From the NCBI GenBank assembly GCA_019916065.1, contig CM034236.1, forward strand, positions 23,782,941 through 23,846,940: a stretch of DNA of 64,000 nucleotides, read 5' to 3'. The DNA is from Vitellaria paradoxa. Lineage: Eukaryota; Streptophyta; Magnoliopsida; Ericales; Sapotaceae. The position numbers and the translations under genes were made by a program. Shown here piece after piece: positions 21,660-31,652 of this stretch; within the stretch, counting starts at the first letter, position 1, and each line of letters opens with the position of its first letter. The notes under the pieces are model-generated. The model was not told where the DNA came from and searched no databases. It saw nothing but the letters and a program-made list of their open reading frames with translations.

Positions 21660-21768
21660 GGTCTGACCCCCTCACTAAACGGTCGGGACCACTAGTGTCT
21701 TGGCCGAGTAATTTTTGAGGGAGGGGACTTTCTGTGGTCCCGAACCCCCTACCGAGACGGTCGGGACC
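21660..21768 (+). promoter_or_regulatory. Internal promoter-like block of Athila-1 carrying the LTR palindromes
   Basis: Between integrase and the env-like gene lie GGTCTGACC (21660) and GGTCGGGACC (21681), 21 bp apart, then GGTCCCGAACC (21736) and GGTCGGGACC (21759), 23 bp apart. These are the same palindromes as in the LTR promoter of this family. A 5' exon and an intron (donor at 21937) follow, so the block sits where a promoter for an independent env-like transcript would be. No clear TATA box is seen. Confidence 0.6.
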
Positions 21769-21936
21769 CTGCAACCTTCAAAGGCCCTATTCGGCCATTC
21801 TAAATCCCGAATTCCCCTCTTCTAACGCCTAGGTTTCTAATTTCCCTCTCAATACTCGGTATTCTCCTCTAGACATAGCATTCCCGATGGTGGATTCAAC
21901 CTTTTCAGCCCTTATTCTCGAGTATTAGTCACAAAG

Positions 21937-22517
21937 GTATGTTGCTTGTCGTTTCGAGCCCTAGGTAGCTTCTTTGTTTATCCCTCTTCAAACCGAGCTT
22001 CCAGCTTCGAGGTTTTCAGATTCTTGCGAAAAGAAGTTATTTTGAGTTCCTAACTAAGGTAGAAAGTAATTAATCCATTTGAGGAAGTCTTTCACTCGTT
22101 ACTTTCTTCCTATCATGGGTCACAAATCGGGTCCAAGGGTTCAAAAACCCTCCAATTTTGATGCTATTTGCTGATTTTCTTTTTTTAATTTTTCCTTTGG
22201 AATTTGTTATTTGAATTCATGGTGGATGTTGCATGGCCACCGAAATTGTTGAATGGACTCTCTCGGGTGCGATGATTTATGGCCACATAGAGAATTAAAT
22301 TTGTGAAATTAGTTTGGGTGGATGATGTATGTCCACCTAAGGATTAAATTTGTGAAATTTAGTTTGGGTGGATGATATATGGCCACCTAATTTGTCTATT
22401 TTGCACACATTAGTTTTTATTCCAATGAACATCTTTCATTAGAACGGGCCACTGAACTTGGGTGGACATAGGAATTGCATAGTTACTCATTGAATTTTTG
22501 TTCTTATACTTGTGTAG
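21937..22517 (+). other. Probable 5' intron of the Athila-1 env-like gene, with 50-bp repeats
   Basis: Donor CAAAG|GTATG at 21936/21937 and acceptor TTGTGTAG ending at 22517, six bases before the env-like ATG (22523). Athila-C has the same sites (45780 to 45239, minus). Inside, 22265-22394 holds three roughly 50-bp units, each with GGGTGGATGAT...GGCCACC, whose GGTGG and CCACC ends can pair. Confidence 0.55.
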
Positions 22518-22522
22518 TTCCC

Positions 22523-23605
22523 ATGCCTCCGAGAGCTAAGAAACTGACAATAGACAATTAGGGACCCCATCTTTTGATAGGAGTCGTTTTTGGAAAGAAG
22601 AGGCTGAAGAGAAATATGATAGTACATGGGGAATAAATCGATAGTAATTGAGCGTTTTTGGCAAATTGATCAATTTAAGCATAGTGACTTCATGCTTGAA
22701 CAAAATTTTGAAGGAAGGCAGTGGATCAATGTAGCAAAGTTTCATGCTTATTGTATAGTTGATCTGGTTAAGGAATTTTTTGCCAATTTCAAAGCAAACT
22801 CAATTATAAGGCGAAGGGGTAGAGAACGTCTAATCAGTTGGGTAAGGGGAGTTGAAATTACACTCACACCTGATGACTTTGCTCTCATATTTCAATTACC
22901 TCGAGTTGAAAATCTGGAATTCACTTATCCAGCTGAGGGTACTCCTCATTTCCAACTGTGGTTTCAGAGATCTTACTAGAGGGTCAGGAATGGGGTGGTG
23001 AATATAGGAAACCTGCATCTGTGTTGAAAGATAAATACTGGGCGTTGCACTTGTTTTCTTGTTCCAACCTACTACCTCAAAACAGGACCGCTGATTGTAC
23101 TCCCCTTAGAGCCAGACTTGTTTATGCCATTGGGACTGGGATGACAATCGATTTACCCTCATATCTTTGGCACCAAGTAGCCTATACCTGTGAGCACCCT
23201 GGAGCTCTGTCAGCTTTACCCTTTGGCGGAGCACTAACAGAGATCTTTAGAAGGAAATGAGCTTATATCACAGATGACCTACCATAACCTCAGGACTTCA
23301 ACCGTTCAATATCACATCTTATGTTAAATCCAGAGGTTTGATATTAAAGAAGAAAATGAGGGTAGAGGAATCTGAGAAGAGGGTGAACCTTCACACACCC
23401 AAGAGGAACAAGAGGAGGTCACCAATGTTGAGTTGGCAAATCAGATTGGAGTTTTAGCTGAACGTATTAGTGTCATGGAGCAGAATCAAGAAGCTGATCA
23501 CCAGCTCCTGCTACGCATTCACCAAAGCCAGCAAACTCAAGGCCATCTCCTACAAGTGTTTTGGATTATCTCAGAGAATCTCATCCACCCCCGCCTCCGC
23601 AGTGA
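22523..23605 (+). pseudogene. Athila-1 env-like (third) gene, broken
   Basis: The start MPPRAKK at 22523 parallels MPPRTKK of Athila-C; a frameshift soon after gives a stop. The main domain is readable at 22626-22979 (RFWQIDQFKHSDFMLEQNFE, VKEFFANFKANSI, RGVEITLTPDDFALIFQLP) and 22958-23260 (TGMTIDLPSYLWHQVAY, then SALPFGGALTEIFRRK). An LKKKMRVEESEK segment follows, then a predicted coiled coil (QIGVLAERISVMEQNQEADH with a Gln-rich tail) and a stop at 23603. It resembles the plant env-like or 'putative plant transposon protein' family. No signal peptide or membrane span is visible, so 'envelope' is a positional name only. Confidence 0.75.
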
Positions 23606-23827
23606 TGGACTTTATGTTTCTTTCTTTGAGAGTTTAGGAGTGAACTTTTCTTTTTGTTTAATTTGTAATCCTAAAACTCTTTACTCACTTTTAACTACTG
23701 GGATGTTTATATATTTCTAGTTGTGTTTGTTTTCCATTTTATCTTATTTTTATGGATGCTACCTTGTGTTAAATTATGGGTTGTTTATGTTCTTAAATTT
23801 TATTTTCTTATTTTTTGCAAAGAACAG

Positions 23828-24376
23828 GTACTCCATCTATGGTCCAACTAACAATCAATGTAAACAATGGGAACTTAGTACCATAAGTAGGAAACGTAAG
23901 TGGGATGTCATAACCCTTATATCCAGTGAGAGTAGCGAGTCTGAGAGTTCAGAGGTTGACTGGGAAGGGTGGCCTGAGGACTATTTCTTAGAAAGCAATT
24001 CACTACCCTTACCATATATATATCCACCACTGATGTTCATCACACCTGATCAATTAGATGACCAATGGTGGGATGAAGTTGACCTTCAACTTCTCTTAGA
24101 TATGGAATGGGCTGAGGTAATTATAGCTGATGAGTGGTTAGATGCACCCTCTTACGCCACAGACACCGACACTATAGAATCTGAAACAAGTTCTTTGTCT
24201 GAGTACTTTGATATGCCACCCCTAGAAGACGTCCTTGGAAATGAAAGTATTAACATTGAGTCTAGGGAGGATGGTGATGTTTACAACGAACTGGACCAAG
24301 ATGATAATTTTGCTACTTCATTGCAACTACTTTTTGAGTATCACCCAACTTTTGATTCTATTGAAGACAACATGAG
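23828..24376 (+). CDS. Acidic exon downstream of the Athila-1 env-like gene
   Basis: An open frame (23721-24440) spans this 549-bp segment, which has a good acceptor (TTTTTTGCAAAGAACAG|G, 23827/23828) and a good donor (AACATGAG|GTACTCC, 24376/24377), followed by a 92-bp intron-like stretch ending CAATTTAG at 24468. The peptide starts with a basic SRKRKWDVITLISSESSESE stretch, where VITLI before an acidic Ser/Glu run resembles a SUMO-interacting motif. It then becomes strongly acidic with Trp, Leu and Phe (DQWWDEVDLQLLLDMEWAEV). This composition resembles acidic activation domains. It is conserved in Athila-C at 43383-43929. No family is recognised; splicing to the env-like frame is inferred. 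Confidence 0.5.
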
Positions 24377-24468
24377 GTACTCCTTAACCTTTCCTTATCT
24401 TTTATGTTTATTTCATTTCGGTTATTCTTTTTATTATTAAATTCATGTTCATAATCTTCTCAATTTAG

Positions 24469-26201
24469 GTTGGGGGGTATATACATCATCCTCATCATGC
24501 TCATTGCACACACTACGCACCCACATATGCTTCTTATTTTTCACATTGAGGACAATGTTCAGTTTAGGTTGGGGGGTAGAATTCGCATGATGATATGATG
24601 CTCTTATGGTTTGGTTAATTGTGAAATTAAGTGAGATGGTAAAAAGTGAATTTTGTTCAAGCCTTAATAGGAAACATAATTCAAGTGGAGTGTGTGATAA
24701 CTTTGTGCATTTTTGGACTATCATGGTGGAAAGTTTATGTGCTTAGGAGTAGATTTTATTTGATATTGGTTACTTGAGCATCTTTGGACTAGGTAGAGAC
24801 TTACACCCTTTTATGGTGAGCTTTTGAGCCTTACATTCGTTTCTTGAGGGGTTGCACATGCTTACATTTCTTTTGCTCTTCACCTTGGATTTCATTGCAT
24901 CGATTGCATCACAAACACTTACATGAGTATCTATGTGGCACATTATGAGTTGTTGCAAGCTTTGAAAATGATGCTAGGCTTTCTTTGTCATTTTGAGCCT
25001 TTTTGTCCTTTCTTGGTTATGAATTACCCTAGGAACCAACTTGAAGCCTTTTCAATAAAGTGTGTGATACATACATATATTTTTCTTCCCCCTCATATAT
25101 GATCCCTAACCTTATTCACACACTTTAAGCCTTACCTTCATATGTCTTGGGTTGTAAAAGTGCCTTAATGTCAATGTGTGAATGGAGAATGAAAACTTGT
25201 CGGGGGGGAGAATCTAATTGATGTTTTGTTTATTTCAAGTATTGAAAAAAAAAAACAGAAAAAAAAAAAGAGAAAAGAAAAATTTATCATTCTTTGGTTT
25301 AATAAATTGTGGGACTTATACATTAGTTGCAACTTTTGCAATTGTCCCAAGGGTAGTATTTAGTGTGAATAAACTTCTTGTTGGGCTCATTGTTGGGGTT
25401 TGGAAAGAAGTGGGTAGTTTGGGAGTTGTGTGCACTTGAACATCTTTTCTCCCAAGATATGTGTTTTGATTTCCATCCTCCATTGTTAACCACTACCCCT
25501 AGCCAAGTTACAACCAAACTAAAGACCTAGTGGATTCTAAGTAAGCAACTCTTATATGGTGTATGTAGTGATCTTGTGTAGGTTATGTGATGTGATTTTT
25601 ACATATGCATTGAAACATGGTTAGGAGCTGTCCACTTTGAGTTTCATTTTAATTCATTCATATATTATGGAGTTATGTGCAACTAGGATAGCATTTTATG
25701 CTAATAGGAATGTGTGAACCCTTGATGAGTGAATTTCTTTCTATGAGTGGAATCCTGTGAGCTTTTGAAGTCAAAACTTAGTTCCGTTTATGCTCTTGAG
25801 ACCTTGTTGAATAAATGAAACAATTTTGCACACATGCTTCTTCTACTTTAATAGTCCAAGCATTTATGCTTAGCACTTGGAAATTACACATGATATGTAG
25901 ATTTTGTAACTTATTGAGCTTGAACTTAATTCATCTTAGATTCGGATCACTTTTTGACACTTTGAGACCATGCCATAGAATTTTGTGGGTAGATTCACTG
26001 CAAACTCTCACGAGACCTTACTCGTCCACTAGGGGGAACCTAGGGGTTTAAAGGGCTTGCTACACGTAGCTAAGTGTAGCCGTGTTTCCAACGAAAAGAG
26101 AAATAGGATAGTAGTTGCATCTCATTTTAATAAAGGAACATCATGCATTTCATTTTAATAAAGAGCATTGCTAGGGACTAGCAATGTTCAAGTTGGGGGT
26201 G
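24469..26201 (+). other. Athila-1 3' noncoding region with PPT-like modules
   Basis: No coding domain. It contains two GGTTGGGGGG tracts (ending 24477 and 24575), the second preceded by the hairpin ACATTGAGGACAATGT (24542-24557). An A-rich purine run lies at 25245-25282, and a terminal hairpin-PPT module at 26166-26201. Its similarity to element A and, inverted, to Athila-C over 1.5 kb or more suggests it is a functional RNA region rather than filler. Confidence 0.65.
26166..26201 (+). other. Hairpin and polypurine tract of Athila-1
   Basis: Perfect 9-bp arms CATTGCTAG and CTAGCAATG around GGA (26166-26186), then TTCAAGTTGGGGGTG abutting the 3' LTR. The G-rich part is the expected plus-strand primer. 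The same hairpin is at 30129 (A), 41535 (Athila-C) and, with paired changes, 36102 (E). Confidence 0.8.
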
Positions 26202-27746
26202 TGATTACACTTGAAAAGTGTAATTACAAACTCCCTAACTCAACACTTATTCATGCATTTAAATAATTAAAGTTGAAGTTTTAGTGTTATTTATTGCTTA
26301 TACTTTTATTGTTTTATTTGCAGAGAAAACGGCAAGGATATCGAAGTTTATAGCTATGGAAATGGCCGAGAAAACGAAGGAAACGTCATGGTTCAAACCT
26401 CACCTTGGATGGCTAAGACTAGCCCAAAGACCCAACCTAACGGAGGAAGAAAAGCAAGAAATAAAGATACTTGGGGGTCGTGACCGTCCATAATGGTCGG
26501 GACCACAGTGTATAGAAATTGAGAAGTAAGCATTCTGTGGTCCCGACCCCAAACCAGACGGTCGGGACCACCGTGTATCCAAAAGCCACGAATTGAAGCA
26601 CCTCTTTTAGGGTTTCTTTGCATCTTTATAAGGACCCATTGCACGGCTATGAAGGGGGAGGCCTCCTTTGAAGATTACTACACTTTAGATTGAGAATTAG
26701 ATTAGGTTTTGATTAATTTTAGAGTGATTTGTACGCTTGGACGTGTGGATTTATGGAGGTTTTTGGAGTTTTCATCATTGTCTTCGCATTACTTGTTCAT
26801 CTTTTCTTTTACAAATCCAGAGTTACATTGTAAGTAGCACTTTCGTTTACTTCGTAATATAATGTTTTGCTTGTTTCGATTCCTAATTTCAGCATGATGG
26901 AATGTTCTTTTATTGTTTTTGTGATGTTTAAGAGTAGTTTAAGTGTAAAAACCCTAATCTTGATTCAACGAATCAAGAAAGGGTAGTTCACGAAAAGCCT
27001 TGGGGTGTTCGTAGTCCCTTTCACGCGAGGTTGCGAAACCTTTTGCGAAGGGATTTACCTTTCACAAATCTATTTTTTTTTTCTATTTCGAAAACATTCG
27101 AATACGAAAACTCTTAACCAAATCCGTGTGAGATCACTGGTATGGATTTTCGTAACCAATTATCAAATACTTTCGAATAGACTTAAAAATCAGATTTTAT
27201 ATAATTTTTGGTGTTTAATTGAAAAACCCTAGGAAACAAAGGTCTTTAACCACATACCCTTGAGATCACTGGTACTGACCTCTGATTACAATGTTCTAAA
27301 TAATTTTCAAATTAAAACCCTGTTCTTCAAACAAACACACCCCAAGGCAAAGTAGTGAACTACCTGAACTTGACAGTGGATCAAGATCTTTATTCTTATT
27401 GAATTGAAATCCAACTTAGTTTTATTTATAATTGCTTTATTAATTTAATTTTAATTTTTTGCTATCTAGCTTAAGTCATCTTGAAATTCAGATTTTCCTA
27501 TTATTTTAATCTTAATTAATTGAAATTGAATTCATCTTTAATTTTACTGAACCCTAGAACTTAGTAAACTTAAATTTCCAAACTTTCTTCCCTTTAGTTT
27601 TTTTTTTTAGAATTCCTTTCACGTCCTAGAACTAAATAACATTAGGCTCCCTGTGAATTCGACCTCGAATCACCGAGTTTTAAAACTACGACCTGCCATC
27701 TTGCAATTGAGAGGTAGAACCCTAAAACACTTTTTAGGGTCGGTCA
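26202..27746 (+). mobile_element. Athila-1 3' LTR (1545 bp)
   Basis: Starts TGATTACACTTGAAAAG and ends GGGTCGGTCA; it aligns along its length with the 5' LTR with substitutions and small indels. It is followed by gtagg (27747-27751) and the rest of B's 3' LTR. Confidence 0.95.
26476..26643 (+). promoter_or_regulatory. Athila-1 3' LTR palindromes and TATA-like box
   Basis: GGTCGTGACC (26476, one change) and GGTCGGGACC (26495), 19 bp apart; GGTCCCGACC (26539) and GGTCGGGACC (26560), 21 bp apart. The last pair is a perfect 12-base inverted repeat when the flanking GTG and CAC are included. TTTATAAGG at 26636-26643 is the likely TATA box, about 67 bp downstream. Confidence 0.65.
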
Positions 27747-27751
27747 GTAGG

Positions 27752-29990
27752 TTTTCCAAATCTTCATAGAATTCAAATTCCTTTTGCAAAGTTGAAATTA
27801 GGACCTTAAGAAACCTCCCTATGTAATTTGTTTGTAGTTTTGATCAAGGAGGGAGGAGATTGACCTCATCAAAGTTTGAGGGTTTGGAAGCTCAAGACAC
27901 CTCCATTTTGATTATCTTTTTACCACTCAAGGTAGGGATTTCTAGTCTCATTTTGGTATATATGAGATGTATTTGAGCTAGTAAACACTTCTATGAAATT
28001 TATTTAAGATTTGGAAACCTTGGAAGTGGAGTTTGTGTGGATGAATGGTGTGTATATATATGTATAGGTTGGAGATAGATTTTTGTATTGAATAAATGAA
28101 TGGATTAAAATTTGTTTTGGTAGACTTTTTGGAGTCTTCTAGGTCCTAGACAACTCAAGAAAATAAGGTATTAGGTTAGATATTGGATTGGGTAAAGTTT
28201 GGAACCTAAAAACATGGCTTAGAGCTTGAACCCGAGCAAAGTAGCTTTCTGGACAACAGAGGGGCGCCCATGGGTTTTGGTAGGGCGCCCATGACCCTTG
28301 AGGGGCCCATGATCTTATGTGGGGTGCCCATGACCCCTCAGGGGTGCCCATGAACTTTTGGAGGGGCGCCCACAGAGACCAGAACACCTTTCCTAATTTT
28401 TCTTAACTTGACTTCCTACCTTAGGATTATGAAGGGGTTAGGAATATGTTTGTATGTGAGACTTTTATTTGATTAATTGCATGGATTTTAAAATGGAAAT
28501 GAGCTCTTAAAAGTGATTAAGGGTTGATTATCTTAAACCTATGGGATTAAGCTTGTAAAGGGGAATGCTTGCTACCATGAATGAAATGAATTGGAAGCCT
28601 ACTTTGAGATAAGGGTCTTAATCAAATAGAATTGTGAATATGCCTTAATGTAAACTAAATGTTCAAGTGTATGAACTTGTGATTGCTTTAATGAATTGTG
28701 ATTTGGCAAAGGGAACTCATGTTCATAACAATGAAAGATGTTAAATGCTTGATGATGCTTAATAAATGTTGTTATGTAATGAATCCTGGGATGAACCGGA
28801 ATGTGGATTTGTGTTGTGGAAAAGTATATGATGTTGAATGTGGACTTATGAATGATGGATGTGATATGATGAATGATTGTTTGTGTGACGGGGGCCGTGG
28901 TGGTGGGGTGTGGTAAATAGGAAAGGTTTGAGATTACCCTTGGGTTGAGAGTCACAGAACTTGCGCAGGGTTTGGTGTCAATGCCAGTGGGTTAGTAGCC
29001 CACAACATTGTGAGTGTATGGGTTACCCGTGACTTTGGATTGTGATCCTAAATGATGGGTTTGGTTTGCCATTTCCGTTGGGTCTAGACCCATAAAAGAC
29101 GGTGTTGTGTATACACCCAACCCCCGATGATTTGTGTGACTATGATTGTGTGATGGATTGATAGAAAGTGATGATGTGGATGTGAATACATGATTAAATG
29201 TTGAATTTCTAACATTATGGTAGGGAATGTGATTAGATGTAATGTTGAGAAATTTAATAATGGAGATTATTTGGAATTGAATGTTACATTGTGATATTGT
29301 TGAATGTCAATAGATGTTGTAAATATGGTTATGTGATCAATTTTGATTAAACATTAAAAAGTGAATTGAAATGTGATTTGAGACTTAAGAATGAGAATGC
29401 AAGGATTAAGTATTGGTTGGAATTGAATTTCTTTTTACAATATTGTTGTGTATAAAGGTACATAGTCTAAATTGGTGATGTCGATGAATGATTTTGATTT
29501 TAGAGTATAGGTGGTAACTAGATACATCATAAAATGCTTGCATGTGTAGAATACATATCATATATGTTTATTTGAGACTTGTGGGGACAAGTGGACCCGT
29601 GCTCACATCCCTACAGACTTTGATGCAGGTACAAGCAATAACAATCAAATGGGTTGATGTGTTGGGACTAGGAGGTTATGCAAGAGCCCTACCAAGCTTA
29701 TCAAAGCTCTTGGTCATCTAGTTTAAATTTCTTTTGGGAATTGTAACGTTGTACATTTATGAACTCTTTCAATTTGGTTGTAATGGCCATAAGGCCTAAG
29801 TTATGTGATTTGGGAATGGTGTATTGTGGTTGGTGACATGGCAATAGTCAAGGTTAAACTTATGTTATTCTATCTTATGTCTTGGGCTCACTAGCTTATA
29901 TTGCATTGCTCTAATTATGGGATTGGTTATATTAGCGCATGTTATGTGTGTTTATCACTCCCCTCGGGTCGCGAGATCCGGGGCTTGACA
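27752..29990 (+). mobile_element. Element B 3' LTR, second part
   Basis: It continues the LTR interrupted at 14215 and matches 6812-8891. It includes the second GGGCGCCC array (28262-28371) and a segment of about 160 bp (28393-28552) absent from the 5' LTR. It ends GGGCTTGACA and is followed by the TSD aagtg (29991-29995). Confidence 0.9.
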
Positions 29991-29995
29991 AAGTG

Positions 29996-30165
29996 TGGCT
30001 GTGTGTTTCCTACAAAAACGAACATCACCTTAGTTGGTTTTTATTTTGTCTTATTTTGATTCAAATAAGAGCTTGCATGTTGTGGGTGTTTTTGCACTTG
30101 TTTTTGTACCCCATGGTTTCATTGCATGCATTGCTAGGGACTAGCAATGTTTAGGTTAGGGGGTG
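29996..30165 (+). other. Element A 3' end: noncoding tail, hairpin and polypurine tract
   Basis: It resumes A after B. The hairpin CATTGCTAG/CTAGCAATG (30129-30149) is followed by TTTAGGTTAGGGGGTG, then the LTR start TGATTGGG at 30166. It parallels 26070-26201 of Athila-1. Confidence 0.8.
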
Positions 30166-31652
30166 TGATTGGGTGCATTCCATATTAAATTATTATGTTC
30201 ATTTAACTGTTAGTTGGACCTTTATTTGCCATTATTATATAAAATAAGCATATTGATGCACTTATGGGATTTTACAGGGTTACATGCTCAAACTTGAGGA
30301 AATGGGCGCAAAAAGGAGCTAGAAAAGTGAAGAGATGAAGAAGAAAGCTGAGGAAGAGGACCATGGGCGCCCTACCTAGACCCATGGGTGCTCCACTTGA
30401 GGATGGGTGCCCTACTCTTCATTAGGTGGGAGCCCACAGAGTGCTGGTTTTGAAGGGGAAAGTCAGGCCTAAAAGGCATTTCATCAAACACTTGGACCCT
30501 TGGGTGCCCTACATCAACCATGGGCGCCCATGATGTCTTTTCAACACACGTTCAGAATGAAGTTTTGAGTTGTAATTTTACCTTTATTCCCTTGAATTAT
30601 GTAATGATAAAAGGGCAAATCTTTGATGTACTGAGGTCGAAACCCTATGCACTTCTTCTCTTTTCTTAGTTTAGTTTAGATTAGGGTTAAGGTTTTGATT
30701 TCGCTTTGGGTTGTTCAAGCTTTGTTTCATCTTCGCGTTAAGATTAACTTGTAAGTTACTTTCGTTACTTTGTTTTAATTGAAGGTTCATTATCTTCTAT
30801 AACTTTGTTTTTTATTTTCGCTTCGTAGTATTTCGTAGTCTTTGTTTGTGATTGATTTGTTTTTGAAATCACTCTAAACCTTTTCAATCTACTTTATTTT
30901 TTGTTTTGTTGCATGATGAAGATGATTTTCTTTTCGAAAGGCTTTGTTCATGCTTTCGCAATGTTAGGCTAGGGTTTTTCTTGGTTTTAACCTAGGAATG
31001 TAATCGAATCGAAGGAGTTGAATTCAGATAGTTCGAACTGAAATTTGTTTATCATCTTTTGAATAAAAATGTAAGGATCATAATCCTAGATGAATTTTCG
31101 AAAACGAATCACCCATGATAAAGTTGAACTTCAGTTACAATCGTGTAAATCGAAGGTCAATTCCATGTCCCGGTGATTTTGAATTTGATTTCAAAACCCT
31201 AGATTAGCGATCTCCTTACGAAAAAGGGTTTTCGATTGTTAAATCTTCCGACCTAATATTACAGGTGTAAGAATTAGGCTGCGTTAATTACATATCCGAA
31301 TTCAGCCCTTCGAGGACATTACAGGATTAGGTTAAGGCCAAGTGCTTCCATTCACACGGTTTGTTTAAGTTCAATTTTCGTAGTTTATTAAAGTTTGCAT
31401 CTTCGTGTTTTCTTTTTTCGTCTAATTGGTGTTTTCAATTTTCAAATCATCATCTCAATTCCCTATTCGAAAACTCCAAAAAAATTTTCATCTTTTCTTT
31501 TAAGATTTTCGCAAGTGTTTACGAAACCAAGTTTTCCAAAGATTTAGTCACACCCTTGCTCCCTGTGGAAGATGACCTAGGACTCACCTAGACTAAACTC
31601 AACCGACCTCTTATTCTTGAGAGTGAGACACTACCAAATTAGAGAGCGGTCA
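30166..31652 (+). mobile_element. Element A 3' LTR (1487 bp)
   Basis: Starts TGATTGGGTGCATTCC and ends AGAGAGCGGTCA. Its downstream two-thirds match 1303-2361. It carries a GGGCGCCC array upstream of a TAAAAGG TATA-like site, and the stretch GCTCCCTGTGGAAGATGACC near its end, equivalent to the pre-PBS motif of Athila LTRs. Confidence 0.9.
30365..30614 (+). promoter_or_regulatory. Element A LTR: GGGCGCCC array and TATA-like box
   Basis: Cores GGGCGCCC (30365), GGGTGCTC (30386), GGGTGCCC (30405), GGGAGCCC (30428), then GGGTGCCC (30502) and GGGCGCCC (30522). Spacings are 21, 19, 23 and, in the last pair, 20 bp. A GATAAAAGG site lies at about 30606-30614, some 77 bp after the last core. The core is shared with element B although the two belong to different lineages. 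Confidence 0.6.

Larger units (their letters stand above)
14216..27746 (+). mobile_element. Athila-1: full-length but decayed Athila-type Ty3/gypsy element
   Basis: Two LTRs (14216-15744 and 26202-27746), a perfect tRNA-Asp primer binding site, then gag, protease, RT, RNase H, integrase, an internal promoter-like block, an env-like region, an acidic exon, a long 3' noncoding part and a PPT. The order and the tRNA-Asp primer are those of the Athila lineage. All genes carry stops and frameshifts, many as TAA or TAG in place of Gln, Trp or Tyr codons, so this copy is dead. It is the same family as Athila-C on the minus strand. Confidence 0.95.
6277..29990 (+). mobile_element. Element B: Tekay-like large retrotransposon derivative without coding, interrupted by Athila-1
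   Basis: It is bounded by a 5-bp TSD and long LTRs (5' LTR 6277-8891; 3' LTR 13696-14215 plus 27752-29990). It has an initiator tRNA-Met primer binding site and a strong polypurine tract. The 4.8-kb interior shows no Gag, protease, RT or integrase motif in any frame. Just before the PPT it retains GAAATTTCGAGGACGAAA, which also lies before the PPT of the Tekay chromovirus at 60850-60872, so B looks derived from that lineage. It fits the LARD class and would need proteins from another element. Confidence 0.85.
1303..31652 (+). mobile_element. Element A: Athila-related, gag-only LTR retrotransposon, interrupted by element B and by D1
   Basis: The parts in order are the 5' LTR remainder (1303-2361), a degenerate tRNA-Asp primer binding site (2368-2385), a gag-like reading frame (2693-4203), a long 3' noncoding region (4204-6276, resuming at 29996), a polypurine tract (up to 30165) and the 3' LTR (30166-31652). 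The 3' noncoding region aligns by eye with the region between the env-like part and the PPT of Athila-1 (24469-26201), which ties A to the Athila lineage. I see no protease, RT or integrase, so it probably depended on an autonomous relative. Element B interrupts it at 6277-29990. Confidence 0.8.

Noticed and set aside
28599..28955. 118-codon minus-strand frame in B's 3' LTR
   Set aside because: Lies inside an LTR, is broken in the other LTR copy (7890-8114 is much shorter), and has low-complexity His/Thr-rich sequence.
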